A DNA stretch of 64,000 nt from Phoenix dactylifera (taxonomy: Eukaryota; Streptophyta; Magnoliopsida; Arecales; Arecaceae): contig NW_024068224.1 of the NCBI RefSeq assembly GCF_009389715.1, positions 1 to 64,000 of the forward strand, read 5' to 3'. A model generated the notes under the pieces. The model had not been told where the DNA came from. It did not search any database and saw only the letters and a program-made list of their open reading frames with translations. Below are positions 36,601 through 49,352 of the stretch, piece by piece (position 1 is the first letter of the stretch; every line of letters starts with the position of its first letter). The position numbers were made by a program, and so were the translations under genes.

Positions 36601-39600
36601 CAACAGAAAGTAATTCGTAAGCTTCATATATCTCATTGTTTCTTCTTTAATATTAGCTGCAAAACTATGCCTTGGTAATTTTCTGCTAATATTTTTTTCT
36701 TTTCTGTAGGATAGCACGATGTTTAAGAAGAAACCTCCCATGTCTTGAGAAAGCTAGAAGTGAGTATAGTGACTTGCTAAAGTGTTTCTTCTTTATAAGT
36801 GTTTTGAGATTTTATTTCTTATCACTAAGATATGTCATCATATAAATAAAAATATCTGAACAAAATATTATTCGTGATTGACTATTTTCAACTTTGCAAT
36901 CATTGTAGACAACAACTTGTTCATAAATTGTGGTGGTAGAAAGGTGATATTTGATGATCATGAATATGAAGATGATCCATCACAAATGGGCCCATCAAGA
37001 TTTGCAATTGCTAATAGTAACAAATGGGCATATAGCAGTACAGGAGATTTCGTGGGAAATGACAGAGCAAGATATGTTGCTACTAATGTATCAGTACTGA
37101 ACATAACTGATCCAGAATTGTACATGACTGCTCGTCTAAATCCTCTCTCCCTCAGATACTATGGCCTCTGCTTACAGAAAGGAAATTATACAGTCAATCT
37201 TCACTTTGCTGAAATAATGTTTACTGATGATCAGACATACTTCAGTGTTGGAAAGCGCATATTTGATGTGTCAATACAGGTTATTGTTTTTGCATTCACA
37301 TTATTGTGTTCTTTCATTTTGTTTCTTTTACTATTTTCAGAATTACATTCATAAAATTCTTCATATTATACGTATGTGTCCGATTCCTGTTTACCTAAAA
37401 ATACGCTAAACAGATCGCTGTTAGAACCGAGAAACAAAGTTTAATTTAATTATACTCTTACCTTTTCTACTCGAAGAATAGTGGTCGTAAGAGGTCGATC
37501 CACAGGGAGGCAGTTGGAGTTGCATAAAAATTAAAACATTCACTCGGATTCAAAATCGATTTTTTTTTTTTTGAATAACAAAAGAAAAACATTACGCCGG
37601 GGATGTTGAATGTTTTCTAATTGAAAATAAACAAAGGGGAGAAAGAAAACTTCGCAATTGAAATTGGATGCAGATTAGGGGTCGATTTCTAAAGACAGAA
37701 TATTAATTAAAATCGCCAGTCGAATAGCAAAGATTAATTTCAGAGTTATCTTAAAATTAAGAATTTCAGAATAAATTGCAAAGATTAAACTAAACCTAGA
37801 GCACGGATTGCCTAAAAGAAAATTAATATATCTATATAAAGCAAACATTAAACTGAACCTAGAACACGGATTTCATAAAAGAAACTGATGGATTTCATAA
37901 AAGAAAATTGATTACAAGAACATAAAATTTAAAAATGAAATAAAAGAACAAGTAACTCGGTTGAACACTTAAAAAAAATTAAAATAGTATTTTTTTCTTC
38001 CTTTTTCTCGGAAAACAGGGCTTCTCCTCTGTTTCCAAGAACAGAGCTTCTTCTTCCTCCTTGGACCAGCCAACCACCCTCCTCTTCTTTTCCCCCAAAA
38101 ATAGAGCTCTCCTCCCCTGTTCTTTGGCCCAACACCCAACCGAGAGCTCTCCTCTCCTCTCTACTCTCTCTCCTTACTCTTCCTCCTCCTCTTATAGCCG
38201 CGGGGTCACTTGAAATTTGGGGAGGAATCATGGGTCATCCGGGATGCTGGGAAGGAGGAGGAAATGGTGGGCGGATCGCTCCGGACGACTTCCCTCTTTG
38301 GCCACGGACGCGAGATCGCCGGACGCCTGATGCGGAAGGCGCGGATGGATGGAGACGTGCTGGGGACGCGCGGATGGCTGGGATTTTCGCCGCGTGAAGA
38401 ATGCGGTCGCTGGGATTCCGGGATCACAGAAGAGCTGGGGATGCGGGCGTTGCTGGCACAGATGTGGGATCGCCGGGATCACGGAAGAGGGGCTGGGAGG
38501 AGCCGATCACGGCTTGATGGGTGCCTGGGATCTCTTGGAGGAGCTGGGAGCGTGATTAACGGGAGGAAGAAGATGTGGATGCTGCGTCGGATGCTGGGAT
38601 TTCGGGAGATGGACGGCCGCTAGGATTTTGATCGCGTAAGGAAGGAGATCACGGAAGAGCTGCTGGGTGCTTCCTATTTCCTTCTTCCGGTGATTTGGGA
38701 GGCGGATCTGGACAATGGCTTGCCAACGGAGGGAGCCGGTAATCCAGCTGCTGGGATGCGGATGGGCTGACACTATGACGTGGCTTGAGGCGTTGGGATT
38801 GAAGGCTGAAGATGATGGTGATCCGATGGACGGCGCGAATGCTGGGACATCGCTACATGTTGAAGATATGATGCTGATGATGAACTGTGGGATGGCTAGC
38901 ACAATGTGGGAAATCGCTCGGGGGCAAATGTGCTTGACCAGGTCATGGTAGGATTGGGCCCGCGCGGTTTGGGCTGTTGCTGGCTGGCACACTGGGATGA
39001 GCTGAGCTCAAACCCAATGTTATTGGGTCTCTTGGATTACTTGCACTCAAACACAAATACAACGCTAATTAGTTAATTTTATCATTAATGATTAACTATA
39101 ATACTAATTAAGATGGTATGATGATTGCACTTTTGTACTCTCATCAACGTACGTACATATGATAAATCTATTCCTTTTATTGATATGTGAACCAATATCA
39201 AGATGTGTATTTCTGTTATGCTGATGTTAAGATATGAGCCAAAGCTATTCCTTTTATTTTTCAACTTTTTCATTAGAACTGTTTTAAGGCACCTATTGTT
39301 TACTAATAATCAGGGCATAGCAATAATAATTCTTATATGAAAATCTGTTAATTTGCACAGGGCCAAAAGGTTTTGCAAGACTTTAATATTGCAAAGGAAG
39401 CAAATGGCACTGGTAGGCCAATCATTAAGTCTTTTACTGCTACAGTAGATGGTACTCTGGAAATTCACTTTCAATGGGCTGGCAAGGGGACAAACTCCAT
39501 TCCAGAAAGAGGTGTATATGGACCGCTTATATCAGCCATATCAGTTACACCAAGTAAACCTTTAAGACACTATTTGCTTTTTTCCTTTTGGATTACTCGT

Positions 39601-42600
39601 GCAAGAATGATGTTTAGCCATTTCTTTCTTGCAGACTTTCTTACAGACTCCAAGCCTGATATTCAAGAAAGCAAGCTATCTATTGGAGCTATCTTTGGCA
39701 TTCTAGCAGCTTCTTGTGTCACAATTGTGCTAATTTTATTCATGCTATGGCTTTTCTTTAAAAGGAAAAATGCTGAGAAGGACGGTGAGATAATTAAAGC
39801 TCATTTTAGTTAATTGTTTGTTAAAGTCTGCTTTAGAAATAATGCAGCCCTATTATTTTCTGACTTTATGCTTTCAAGAACGCTACTACAAAACTACTTG
39901 TTGGCGTCAGATTTGTATTGTGATTTGCTTCCTGGATGCTTATTAAAATAGTTTGGTTTTCAACCATTTGAAAAGGTAGAAGACTGAAGCAGGGTTGATC
40001 AGTTCCTGCCAATTGATACACTTCATCTTAACTGTTTTAGATAACTATTCACCCTATTCAAATGCACTTTATGAGGGTTCCTAAGAATTTCACTTAGCAG
40101 ATGATCTCTGATGGTAACACTAGAATTTCAATAAACTGATAAGCAATAAATTGAGTTTTTTGTATGACCTACATTTTTTGTCGATTTGATGATAAATTAT
40201 CTGCTAGAAGCACAGTATTGATGGTCATCTTTTCTTTTCCTTTATTATTAATAAATTTGAGTCGGCCATTGTGTTTGTGTGGAACGTTGTGGCCATGCAT
40301 TATAAATTCCTAATCAAATTTAGTAATTTAAAATAGAAAATTCTATTCTTGCAGGATTTCAAGGTTTAGAGTTGCAAACTAGTTATTTCAGCTTGAAACA
40401 GATTAAAGCTGCCACCAAGAACTTTGATCCTGCGAATAAGATAGGTGAAGGTGGCTTTGGTCCAGTTTACAAGGTATATGTAAGCATTTATAAATTGCAA
40501 TTATAGTATTCCCTCTTAGGTATATTTCTTTTTTATTTTTTATTTTTCTCACTTTAGATATTTTTATGTATGTAAAATTCTATCTTTTCTCTTGATAGAG
40601 CTTTGATCCTAAAATGCTACTATTATGTCACAGGGTGTGCTACCAAATGGTCTTGTAATTGCGATAAAACAGCTATCCTCCAAGTCTAAACAAGGAAACC
40701 GTGAATTTATTAATGAGATAGGCATGATATCAGCTTTGCAGCACCCAAATCTGGTCAAGCTTTATGGGTGTTGTATTGAAGGAAGTCAATTACTGCTAAT
40801 ATATGAATACATGGAAAATAATAGTCTCGCCCGTGCTCTATTTGGTTAGTGCTTAGTGCTTTTTTATCTGATTAAATATCTTTTTCCAAGTTATGCATTT
40901 AATGTTATTTGTCATTTAAGTTCTCTGTCTTGACCAATTAATTTTTCCACAAAAATTGACAATAATTTGGATATTAGCAGGTCGTGAAGGATGCCAATTG
41001 AAATTAGACTGGCAAATAAGGCGTAAGATTTGCCTAGAGGTAGCAAGAGGTTTGACATATCTTCATGAGGAATCAAGGTTGAAGGTTGTTCACCGAGACA
41101 TCAAGGCAACCAATATTCTACTAGACAAAGATCTCAATGCAAAAATATCTGACTTTGGTCTGGCAAAACTTAATGAAGAAGAGAACACCCATATCAGCAC
41201 CCGTATTGCTGGAACTATGTAAGTAGATAATTATTTCTTCAAGGAAGTAAAATTATTCCTTTTACAATTTGACGGACAAAGAGTTTGCTAAAATATTATG
41301 TAGCTTAATAGATTCATGAAGGTTTATATTGAACATAATATTAACTTGGAAAAAGTGAAATGTAGCAGTTAATATTTCATGCTAATTACATCTGTGTTAG
41401 TCATCTCAAGAGTAAATGATTCTATTTATGTTGGAAGATAATCTAGCTTTTCTGATCATGCACCTCTGTCTATAGCTCTTAAACATCAAATAATTGAATT
41501 TATTAAAATGTTACTATCACACGTTTGTCTGTATCTATGTGTCATACACACAAATACATACACATACATATACATACGTTTATATGTATGTAGTCACCTC
41601 CAATAAATAGAAATATAATTCTTGAAGTAGTCACTGTCTCTAATAATAAAAAAAATAGATGAAAGAGCATAATGATGTGAATATAAAAGAATTAACTTGT
41701 ATTGAGTCACCAAATATGCGCTTTCCAACACTGAAGTATGTCTAGTTGTTTGTATACATTATTTCAGCAAACTGAAGATTGACTGTAATTTCATTTCTGT
41801 AAGGAGAGGCCCATAGTATTTGAGGGGGAGAGGATTTAGATGATGACGCAGCTAGAAAGGAAGAAGGGGTGATTTGATTCAATGGAGTTACACCTCGAAG
41901 AATAACTTCACAAATAGAAGTAAACTGGATTCCCTTCGCTTGATGAAGTTCTCTCTCAAAAAAAAATAATAATATGTTCAAAGACTACTCCATAAACGCA
42001 TATAGGCCATGATCCCCTTACTTTAATTTGGGCATTAAACCCGATACAAAATCATACTCGAAATAGGACTCAGCAATAAAGAAACATGCCAGAGTTATTT
42101 TACTACAACTTTGGAAATATGGTAAAATTTGACATTGTCCCTAATAGAAAATATATAAGAACATCCAATGAAAACCTTTAAATCCGCTGGCTAAAATTCA
42201 AATATTTGTTTGCTGAAGTGTTCACCCGCGAATCTGCTGGCTCCTATGATGCTTGGCATAGTCTAGCTAGTCATAGTACCTGTAGCTACATCCTGTGTTG
42301 CATCGGATGAACAATCATATAAAATTCCAGATTAGTCATGTTCAGTACTGGTGCATCGGTTGTTTGCTTTGTTTTTTCCTACAAAGTCTCTTGTACTGCT
42401 ATATGCCCATTCTCCACAATTAGCAACTGACGTATCTTGAAGGACCCAACTGTGATGTATCATCTTCATATTCATCATCACCATCAATTGCCACCTTGCT
42501 ATCACCCCAGCTTATGAACATATTGTAGTCTATAATGATTGCAAAACTCAAAAATAGTCAATGATGAATATGATTTTCTTCAGATATGTGGACGTATATT

Positions 42601-45188
42601 TTTTCTTTTTTATTGAATATGCTGACACATCTTAGTTATAAGAAACAGAACTTCAAAGTCTTGCAAAGAAGAAACACTTAAGCTAGACATTCTACTCACC
42701 TCTAGCTTTCCAAGGAGGTTCCTTCTTAAATATGTCATTATCCTATAAAAAAGAAAAAAATTGCAGATTAAAATTACTGAGGCATAGTTTTGAAGCTATG
42801 TAAAGAAGAAACAATGAGATCTAGAAGTTTATGAATTGCTTTCTGTTGATGAATAAATAAAGAGAAGATTCTATGAGCAAGTGAAAGAGAACTATCAAGG
42901 GAATAAGCAAATCAGCAACTAAAACCATTTAACCAAGAGGGAGTGTCAAATTTGAGAATACTTATACTTCCTTCTTGACAACTAGATGGTGCCAAGGATG
43001 CCATAAAAGAGTTACGAGAAATTTCCCTGCACTTTTGAATCTTTTAAGATGATTTCCACACATAGCACACATTCAGTGCTTCACGTTGCATGGTGATGTT
43101 TTTTTTTTCAATCATGCAGGGGATATATGGCTCCCGAATATGCCTTGAGGGGTTACTTAACGGACAAAGCAGATGTTTACAGCTTTGGAGTAGTCATGTT
43201 GGAGGTTATTAGCGGAATGAGCAACACAAATTATAGGCCTGAGGAGGATTGTGTTTATCTTATTGATTGGGTAAGCATTATTTTATATTGTTCAAGAATT
43301 TTTGTTCGCGTACTGATTAAGTGAAAAGCGAGTCCAGAAGCTTTTTTGTGGTAACCAACCAAAAATGTCAATGTATAACTTTGAGTTGATCTCTATAGCA
43401 GACAGTAACAGCTTTGAATGAGTTAATGAAAATTCATCAATTTATTAACCACCATAAATGCATCCTTCTAAATGGTCATTTCCAACATCCAAGAAACATG
43501 AAGAAGCCACTTGCTCTGAAATCATTCAAGGGTTTTTAATTTCTAGATCTATTGACCTACTTTTCCCCCATCCATCTTGTTATTATTAACCACAAATAAC
43601 TCTTCTTATCCTTATTGTAATGACGTTCCACTTAACCCAATGCAACATAGCTATGTTTATTCTTTTTTTTTCTGAGCAGTTAAACCTCATAAACAAGTCA
43701 ACATAGCCATGATATTTGTGAATAGGGCTGGCCTTTTGTGTTCAAGCAGAACTTCCAAAGCATTCACTCTGGAGCATCATATATATTATTCAACAAAAGA
43801 ACTCATGAATAAGAAATATTAAGCAATGACAAAAATTGATTCGAACTGAAATCCTAACCCCACCTGACAACGTCTGGACTGAGTATGAGTTAAGAGCTTA
43901 TCAGTTTGTATTAGGTTCAGGTCAACATGTTTTGACCCAGATGTTGACTAGACTCAAGTCATGAGTCAAAGCTTTGACTAGACTCAGTCATGAGTTTAGA
44001 GTTCTGTTTCGGCCGAGTTGGGTTGGCTTGGGCCATGATCATGGTGTAAGGTTATCTAAGAGTTGTTGGTCTTTCTTATACTAATTTACCTCAGAATCGA
44101 GTTACTGAAAGTCAAGCTGGGAATGGTTTGAGTCAGTTGTGGTTTTGCCAAGCAGAGTAGACTAAGTTAACTGTCAGTAGGTATTATATAGGTCAAGCAG
44201 TGGGGATCATGGGTCTAGAGTCTTTGACCTGATGTCATGTTGAGTCCTGTACAAGTCTAGGATGCCTATCTTATAATTCTAAGATGTGCAACCCAACCAA
44301 ACAAAATACAACCTTCATATAGTATTGCCGATACAAGCTTACCCATTTCCCTTTTGAATAGGATCTGCCTGGAAGTGGTCTTTATGCTAGGAACCTTGTT
44401 TCTCAAGGGAGCACCGCTCTGTCATTTTACTAAATAGAATTCTAGTGTAAAACCAAAACAAGAAATAAAATTTTGGCTTGTACAAACATGTAAAATATTG
44501 TGTTTTCCGCTGGGCCAGGTATAGCTTTTCTAATTCTCAACATAGCTAGAGAACTGCGTATTCATAATTCTTGTGTTTTTCACTAAGGTTTAAGCTAGTA
44601 AATGAGAGTAAATGAGACATAAGTTTATATAATTATAGTCATTCTTTAATTTCCTGGTGAAATATTGCATGCCCTCTAATTCTCTAATAGTCTCCAATAC
44701 TCAACCAAGTTCGATTTGTGCAACATTTCCTTCTCAATATATTGATATTTGCTCTTCTTTGTGAGATGTCAATATACTTGTTTCCTTTACATGGTCTGCA
44801 GGCCTATGTTTTACAGGAGCGGGGAACTCTGCTTGAACTTGTTGACCCGAGCCTTGGTTCAAATTACTCAAAGGAAGAGGCACTGCAGATGTTGAATTTG
44901 GCTCTTATATGCACCAACCCATATCCAACTCTCAGGCCCTCGATGTCCACCGTCGTGAGCATGCTCAATGGAAAAACACCGATACGGCTCCCATCAGTGA
45001 AGCGATCAGTCTCCAAGAGCGAGGATTCTAGATTCAAGTCCTTAGAGAGAATGTCTGACAAGATCCAAATGCGGAATGTTTCAACAGAAGGGCTGCGGGT
45101 TAATACCTCAGTTAACATTGACCAAAGCAGTAAAGAAGAAAGCAGTTTAAATTCCTCATCAAGCAACATTTCTCATCAAGCAGTCTAA
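30651..45188 (+). CDS. LRR-malectin receptor-like serine/threonine kinase (LRR-VIII-2)
   Basis: Twenty-four exons: 30651-30798, 32650-32818, 33960-34031, 34166-34234, 34344-34415, 34497-34568, 34677-34748, 35288-35359, 35456-35527, 35615-35686, 35794-35865, 36032-36106, 36246-36311, 36417-36479, 36578-36616, 36710-36759, 36909-37279, 39361-39553, 39635-39784, 40355-40473, 40634-40844, 40981-41218, 43120-43270, 44802-45188. The frame is open for 1024 residues, the usual size of the At1g53430/At3g14840 (LIK1) group. Order: signal peptide (residues 19-40), [11 protein letters not shown]-cap, about eleven LRRs, malectin domain (about 420-600), membrane helix (about 622-644), cytosolic kinase. Kinase motifs are intact: [10 protein letters not shown] (687-696), Lys708, HRD (804-806), DFG (824-826) and MAPEYALRG. 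Such receptors act at the plasma membrane in immunity or wall signalling; the ligand is unknown. The largest introns follow exons 1, 2, 17, 22 and 23. Confidence 0.92.
32811..33500. repeat. 345-bp direct tandem duplication across an exon/intron boundary
   Basis: Two copies about 345 bp apart start ACTAGCATGTATGCCTCATG (32811) and ACTAGGATGTATGCCTCATG (33156). They remain highly similar through TTACATCATTCACA at 33154 and 33498. The first copy includes the last 8 bases of exon 2 and its GT donor; the second repeats a near-identical donor context inside intron 2. Confidence 0.9.
37400..39060. mobile_element. candidate transposon insertion in receptor-kinase intron 17
   Basis: Intron 17 (37280-39360) is 2.1 kb while neighbouring introns are about 100 bp. 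It holds an AT-rich block with GTCGATCCACAGGGAGGC (near 37494; the reverse reads TCCCTGTGGATCGAC, a word common near LTR-retroelement leaders). A pyrimidine-rich block (38040-38190) follows, then a GC-rich block (38220-38960) rich in GCTGGGAT and GATCACGGAAGAG words. No intact protein domain is seen, and boundaries are uncertain. Confidence 0.4.
41219..43119. other. 1.9 kb intron 22 of the receptor kinase gene
   Basis: AT-rich intron without recognisable gene or repeat family. A minus-strand stretch near 41716-41800 (TATGCGCTTTCCAACACTGAAG, then CATTATTTCAGCAAACTGAAG) is the reverse complement of part of the malectin exon around 37170-37265, so a fragment of exon 17 sits here in inverted orientation. 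Confidence 0.5.
43271..44801. other. 1.5 kb intron 23 of the receptor kinase gene
   Basis: No gene is seen. The segment 43860-44260 has recurring GTTGACTAGACTCA, GACTCAAGTCATGAGT and GGTTGGCTTGGG-like words that look like degraded transposon sequence. Confidence 0.4.
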
Positions 45189-48015
45189 TTAGCTTTGGCT
45201 GCCTGGTCGTGAGGCTATGAAAGATTCAGTTGAGATCTAAACTTTGAACCTGCCATTTTGACTGTGCAAGCTCGTCCAAGCTGATAAATTTGTTTGTTTA
45301 TGTTGATATAGGAATTAGTGGAGCTTAGTCCCTCTCTCTTACCAAAAGGGAAAAGGGAAAAGGGATTGCAGAGAGTAGTTTACAGTACTTGTTTGGAAAA
45401 GGGATTCCAAATTTTTGAATTATCCATTGGAATACTAATTATATAAGTTGAATAATAAGTTTGAATCATAAGATAGGAGGTCTGGGAAAGTGTCATTTCA
45501 AATTTCTGTAGTAGGATCTCTAAAATTTGTCAAGAGTGTTTATATAAGAATATGGATCTCTTCTCCTAATTGGAGGGCCCCTCCTGCTCTTTTAACAGCA
45601 AATGAAGTATTACAACCTATTGGTTCCAATGCCCATGGAATCAAATTCAATCTCAACTCGGCAAGGGCTGTGTAGATTACTTGCAAACGCCTACTGCTGG
45701 TTCGCTCAATCTTAAAATTGGGCGATGTGGATTCGAGCTCACTCCCACAAGAGTAATTCGAGTCTAATGACATTCGAAAAAAAAAATTTAGATAGTGCCG
45801 CGAAGTTTAGATGTGCTAAAAAAATCTAGTTTACGTTGGCGAAAGGCCAATTTTGTTATGGTGGATTTTGCATGCACTCAAACTTGTAATTGTCCACAGA
45901 GTTCAGATGCCAATTTACAAAAAGAGGGACTCTGCTGCAGTTACTGAAACAAATAGGGCAAGAGTCACGCGATTGAGCGCCACTAGCTACACAATATTTT
46001 TATTTATTTTGGCCAGAACAGCCACAATTGCATTTTCACATGATAATCCCTGAGACATCAGCATCCAAAATATTTAGCATAGTTATAATATTCTCCAAAT
46101 TATTGTAAAATTTTTATAATTATTTTTATTTTCTTAACTGAATAATTTTCTGAATAATTCTCAAAAAACGAGTTGATTCAGAATCTCAGATCTATTCAAT
46201 TATTCTTGAATTTTAGATAAATTTTATGATTTATTCATGAATTATTAATAACTATATAAAAAGTTTTATTGTTACAAATTAATAATGCTATATATTGTTG
46301 TTAGCAATAGTGTATGTCTTGGCACAATAATAAAATTGCTCTATTATACTCTAAGTGCCGCATCTGTTTGTAGGGGTAAATTTGTGTATATCGGATGCTT
46401 GAGAACCTGAATCATAACACCCAGCTGATTTATTCCTAAACACTGAACTTATGACCATGCTGAGAGAAACTAGTAAAAATCATTTTGTAATGACAATTAA
46501 TATTAAATAACAACATTAGATATACTAAAAAATAAGAGAGAAAATTAATATTACCTTATGTAATGCAGTATGTTAAATAATAGTACTAGACAATTATCAT
46601 ACATGGAAGGAATTAGGTGCCATCAACCTCGAATGGCCAGCCAAATCACACATTGTTTCAGTCAGGTTTCTCGGTTGGGCTCGTTATTCAGATTTACTCA
46701 GCCCCGAATCGAGGTTGTTGATGATCCCAGAAGGGAGTTGCCTGAAACAATAATAACAACTGCTATTTAAATCATTCGTACCCAGATGTCGAACATCAGT
46801 TTACTGGTTCCTTCCTTGCATCCTTATCTTTGGCAAGGGCAAGACTACTGAATCTTTCAAAATCACCCAGCACTATACAACGTTCCATTATATTATGGCC
46901 TTATGAAATGAATCTAGCTCCTTGAATGGAACCACATGCAACCTTTGCATATGGTAAGGCTTCATGAATTTATTTAGTACCATATTCTTTCGCCTTGCAA
47001 GATCTCAAGTGCAATGAACCAAGAAAAATCTTGAAACGAACCGAAGGCTCCTCATATGGTATGTCTCGATGAGTTGAGTTTCTTTTTTATTTTCTTCATA
47101 GGCATGAATTGAATTTCTTTAAACCTAGCAATATTTTATAATTGAGTCCAAATATCCACATCTATATATATGGCAATATTTTTATGAATTTTTTTGGCAC
47201 CATATCGCTTTACCTTATAAGAACTCATGCTCAATGAACCGAGATAAATCTTTCGGGATTCTGATCATAGACATGAATCTGGCAACCAAATCCATGGCTG
47301 GATTCTGAATTGTTGAGCCTATAAAATGGCCATTGCTGAACGGGGGCACAACCATCTTGAGGTGCTTGGAGAATTTAGCCTTTTGGCCTTCCCACTTCTC
47401 TGTCTCCATTCTCCTCAAAACTTTTCCTACATCCATCTTCCATGGTGAACCCAAGGGACACCATACTACATGGCCGGTTCAAATGGAGGGGTGGCTCGGC
47501 CATGGACATCCAGAGAAAGTTCCTGGTCTTTCTGGCGACTGGCACTGCGACCGATATTGGCGAGGCTCAATTAATGAAAGCCACTCCCTGTGGCTTGCAC
47601 AAGGGAGTGGCATTGACGCAGCTCTGCTCCAGGATCCCGTGTCTTCCGGTCCATGCGTACCGTCACCTTCGTAGGGTTTCACATGGAAACCTGCAGGGAT
47701 CGCTTGGCACAAAAGTGAGGGATTGGAGCTGGCTGAGAAGCGTTCACTAGGTGAGGGTCATGCAAGGTCAAGACTATCGACATCAGAGTCCATAAGGCAA
47801 GTGTTCTCCTATGACCTATCTCACAGATTTTTTTTTTCTCCCCTTGCTGCGCTCCATTCTCCCTGTACCTTCCGATCTCCTAAATAACATTTCAATCCAT
47901 TAACCATTTTAATTTTATTATTGCTGTTATTTTAATGTTATAGATGCACAAATCTCCATCAAATCCCATGACATCCACCTGCGTTATCCGGCTTCAAGCT
48001 CACCATCAGCGGAGG
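45189..48015. other. intergenic region before the foldback element
   Basis: This starts with the 3' flank of the receptor kinase gene. A GC-richer stretch at 47320-47760 contains frames of about 100 codons on both strands without a recognised domain, and a possible exon-like segment follows an AG at 47944. They may be remnants of a gene, but no family could be named. The missing 5' part of the oxidase gene beyond the foldback element was looked for here and not found. Confidence 0.4.
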
Positions 48016-48137
48016 CAGGGGCGGCCCAATACATTTGGAGGCCTAAAACGAATTCAGTAAATGGGGCCTCTTTTTTTTAAATAATAATTTTTTTTAATAA
48101 ATATAAAATAGTTAAAAAATGTTATAGAAATAGATTG

Positions 48138-49074
48138 TGTTAGGAGAAAAAATGGACCACCCCACAAATACAATTAAAGCACCCAAATCCGACAGCGAGC
48201 CGAGCTCATGCAAGCCGAGCTCAGAAGGTCGAGCCGAGCTCAGAAGACCGAGCCGAGCTCAGGTCAAGCCGAGCTCATGCAGGCCGAGCCGAGCTCATGC
48301 AGGCCGAGCTCAGAAAATCGAGCCGAGCTCAGAAGATCGAGCTCATGCAAGCCGAGCCAAGCTCAGAAGACCGAGCCGAGCTCATGCAAGCCGAGCTCAG
48401 AAGGCCGAGCCGAGCTCAGAAGACCGAGCTCATGCAAGCCGAGCCGAGCTCATGCAAGCCAAGCTCAGAAGGCCGAGCTCAGAAGGTTGCCGAGCACAGA
48501 ATGCCGAGCTGACCTCAGAAGGCCAACCTCATTGTCCATATGCTGCGGCCATGCCCTGCAGCAGCCTCACCGCACCATGCTTTACTTGCCGGCCGCGCCA
48601 CGACATATCAACCAGGGACCATACCCTGCTACGACTGTCAACGCCTCACCATTCCCAAGAATGTACTGCACTGCGCGCCACAAGCAAGCTCTGGCTACGT
48701 GCCATCTCCTCCCATGATGGGAACGGGCCATCCACGGCAACTCATTACTTCACACGCCCACGTCCAATCGTGACGGTAACCCATTAATTCGCCCAGTCAC
48801 ATCACAGGTAACCCTGCCACTCCCTCTATAAAAAGGGAAACTCCTTCCTCTCAAGGGAGGTTTTAGGACTTCTAAATACAGTACATCTTCTTCTCTAAAA
48901 TTAAGCCCCCCTCTGACTTAAGCATCGGAGGGCCGGCGCCGGAAACCCAGGCCATCGGCTTGTTGCAGGTCTCCCGGAGGATGCCGCTCGCCGACGGACC
49001 GCCACCTGCCATTCCAGCATCGAAGCTCCTCCTTCTCAGCCGACGGTCGCCCCCGGGTCCAATTTCCAGCAACA
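48138..49074 (+). mobile_element. solo LTR in the left arm
   Basis: This 937-bp segment begins TGTTAGG and ends AACA, and is flanked by the 5-bp direct repeat GATTG (48133-48137 and 49075-49079). That is the signature of an LTR-retrotransposon reduced to one LTR by recombination. A TATAAAAA box at 48837 would direct transcription toward the centre of the foldback element. The first third is a tandem array of GCCGAGCTC words. Confidence 0.85.
48190..48530. repeat. tandem array of GCCGAGCTC-type units in the left LTR
   Basis: Irregular alternation of two short units, GCCGAGCTCATGCAA and GCCGAGCTCAGAAG, many times over. Each carries the palindromic hexamer GAGCTC. The array gives long open frames in several phases that are repeat artefacts. 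The matching array in the right arm (about 52430-52650) is roughly 120 bp shorter. Confidence 0.9.
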
Positions 49075-49352
49075 GATTGCTGTCAAGTACACTATTTCAA
49101 CAAAGATGCAGGCAAAAAGTCTCTTCAGTTTAATATAATTCTTGAATGAAAATATTAAAAAAAAATATAAAAAAAAGGCCGATGAAACTGTTCTTGGCAA
49201 TACTGTTTACCATGTAAAGCAAGAGCATCCCATGGCGCTTCACGGTCAAAGAATTTGTCCAGAAAGGGATCTCTCTATAACAGAAAGTAGGGTCATTATG
49301 GAAAATTCACTCCATCTAATTAATAAAAGTCCCATCCCACCATCTCTCCTTC

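Noticed and set aside
38210..38992. Overlapping frames in the GC-rich part of receptor intron 17
   Set aside because: The sequence is made of irregular GCTGGGAT words, lies in an intron, and shows no domain in any frame.
47333..47750. Possible gene or missing 5' end of the oxidase gene
   Set aside because: The frames of about 100 codons on both strands match nothing I recognise and do not resemble a BBE-like signal peptide region.
48137..48787. Long plus-strand frames with repeated Glu-Pro-Ser-Ser units, and mirrored frames at 52179-52704
   Set aside because: They are products of the GCCGAGCTC tandem array and of LTR sequence, mirrored because of the palindrome.
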